Shown: piece by piece, positions 5,652-6,299 of the stretch
How the letters are laid out: the number at the start of each line of letters is the position of its first letter
Numbering within the stretch: the first letter of the stretch is position 1
NCBI GenBank assembly: GCA_003505795.1
Contig: DNXT01000395.1
Location: 1-6,299, forward strand
DNA length: 6,299 bases
Source: Lysobacteraceae bacterium
GTDB taxonomy: Bacteria > Pseudomonadota > Gammaproteobacteria > Xanthomonadales > Xanthomonadaceae
Direction of reading: 5' to 3'
Program-made: the position numbers and the translations under genes
Notes under the pieces: generated by a model
Told to the model about the DNA's origin: nothing
The model's database searches: none
What the model saw: only the letters and a program-made list of their open reading frames with translations

Positions 5652-6299
5652 ATTTCGCGACCTGGTCGATCCGCAATCCCACCCCGGTGGTGCTGCTGTT
5701 CGTACTGCTGGCCGTGGCCGGCGCAGTCGGCTTCCACCATCTGCCGATCCAGAACCTGCCCGAAATCGAGCTGCCCACCGTCAACGTGGCCCTGTCCCGC
5801 CCCGGCGTGGCCGCAGCCCAGTTGGAGACCGACGTCGCGCGGCCGGCGGAGGACGCCATCGCCAGCGTGGTGGGCCTGCGCCACCTGCGCACGCAGATCG
5901 CCACCGGTACGGTCTGGGTATCGGCCGAGTTCGAAATCGGCAAGCCGCTCTCGGTGGCGCTGAACGAGGTCAAGGAAGCGGTCGATCGCGCGCGCGCGGA
6001 CCTGCCCCAGGACTTGCTGCCGCCGGCGATCAGCGCCGACATCGTGGGTGGCGCGCCGATCCTCACCTATGCGGTGGCCTCTTCCCGGATGGATGAGCAG
6101 GCCCTGTCCTGGTTCGTCGACGACGCGGTGGACCGGGCGCTGCGCGCGCTGCCGGGCGTCGGGCGCCTCCAGCGCCTGGGCGGACTGGATCGCGAAGTGC
6201 GCGTCGAACTCGATCCGGTACGCCTGGCGGCACTGGACGTCACCGCCGTGGAGATCAGCGAGGCGCTGCGCCGCGTGCAGGGCGAGGCCTCCGGCGGGC
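5648..6299 (+). CDS. RND efflux transporter permease subunit, N-terminal part (runs off the window)
   Basis: Inner-membrane proton-driven efflux pump; the first 217 residues are visible of about 1,000-1,050 usual for the family. The start MNFATWSIRNPTPV is the classic RND opening, with the first transmembrane helix at about 13-29. The periplasmic porter domain follows: LPEIELPTVNVALSRPGV, then a segment equivalent to the paired-E region of other pumps (ETDVARPAEDAI), then FEIGKPLSVALNEVKEAVDRAR and DLPQDLLPPAI. LPGVGRLQRLGGLDREVRVELDP matches the strand-helix-strand leading into the second porter subdomain. ATGA overlap with the adaptor stop implies translational coupling. The sequence looks like the drug/hydrophobe (HAE1-like) branch rather than the CusA metal branch, but the charged membrane residues that would settle this lie outside the window. 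Confidence 0.93.
   Translation, partial: MNFATWSIRNPTPVVLLFVLLAVAGAVGFHHLPIQNLPEIELPTVNVALSRPGVAAAQLETDVARPAEDAIASVVGLRHLRTQIATGTVWVSAEFEIGKPLSVALNEVKEAVDRARADLPQDLLPPAISADIVGGAPILTYAVASSRMDEQALSWFVDDAVDRALRALPGVGRLQRLGGLDREVRVELDPVRLAALDVTAVEISEALRRVQGEASGG

Overview
The window is GC-rich, gene-dense bacterial chromosome, most likely from a gammaproteobacterium of the Xanthomonadales (Xanthomonas/Lysobacter/Luteimonas-like). This placement is an inference. It rests on strong G/C preference at third codon positions, a nucleotide pyrophosphatase/phosphodiesterase whose catalytic residues sit at almost the same spacing as in the Xanthomonas enzyme, a TAGAAT box only a few bases from a start codon without a Shine-Dalgarno, and a palindromic GTGGGA-type intergenic repeat of a kind common in that group.

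Left part (1-812, + strand): the C-terminal end of an AlkA-type 3-methyladenine DNA glycosylase, translationally coupled (TGATG) to a complete Ogt-type O6-alkylguanine-DNA alkyltransferase. This is an alkylation-damage repair pair. A 33-base near-perfect palindrome (822-854) follows. A probably leaderless gene (927-2186) then encodes a lipoprotein ENPP-family phosphodiesterase with every catalytic residue in place.

Middle part (2187-4249, - strand): an operon reading right to left: mipA/ompV-type outer-membrane protein, then an OmpR-family response regulator of the QseB/PmrA/TctD type. Where the sensor kinase gene would be expected there is only about 290 bases of apparent wreckage. It keeps a kinase-like C-terminal end split over two frames and lacks the ATP-binding core. 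A hairpin followed by eight T's (on the - strand) probably ends the operon at about 2215.

Right part (4250-6299): the 166-base divergent intergenic region carries a striking operator. It holds four copies of the octamer CGACTTAC (three exact, one with one mismatch), arranged as two 11-bp-spaced direct repeats facing each other around an 8-bp spacer. The 11-bp period is the classic footprint of an OmpR/PhoB-class regulator. From it, on the + strand, runs an RND efflux operon: a periplasmic adaptor (membrane fusion protein) overlapping by 4 bases the inner-membrane RND pump, which runs off the right edge.

The most interesting reading is that the response regulator controls both its own mipA operon and the divergent efflux pump through the symmetric operator, and that in this strain it may have lost its partner kinase. 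No RNA genes, CRISPR arrays or insertion sequences were seen.
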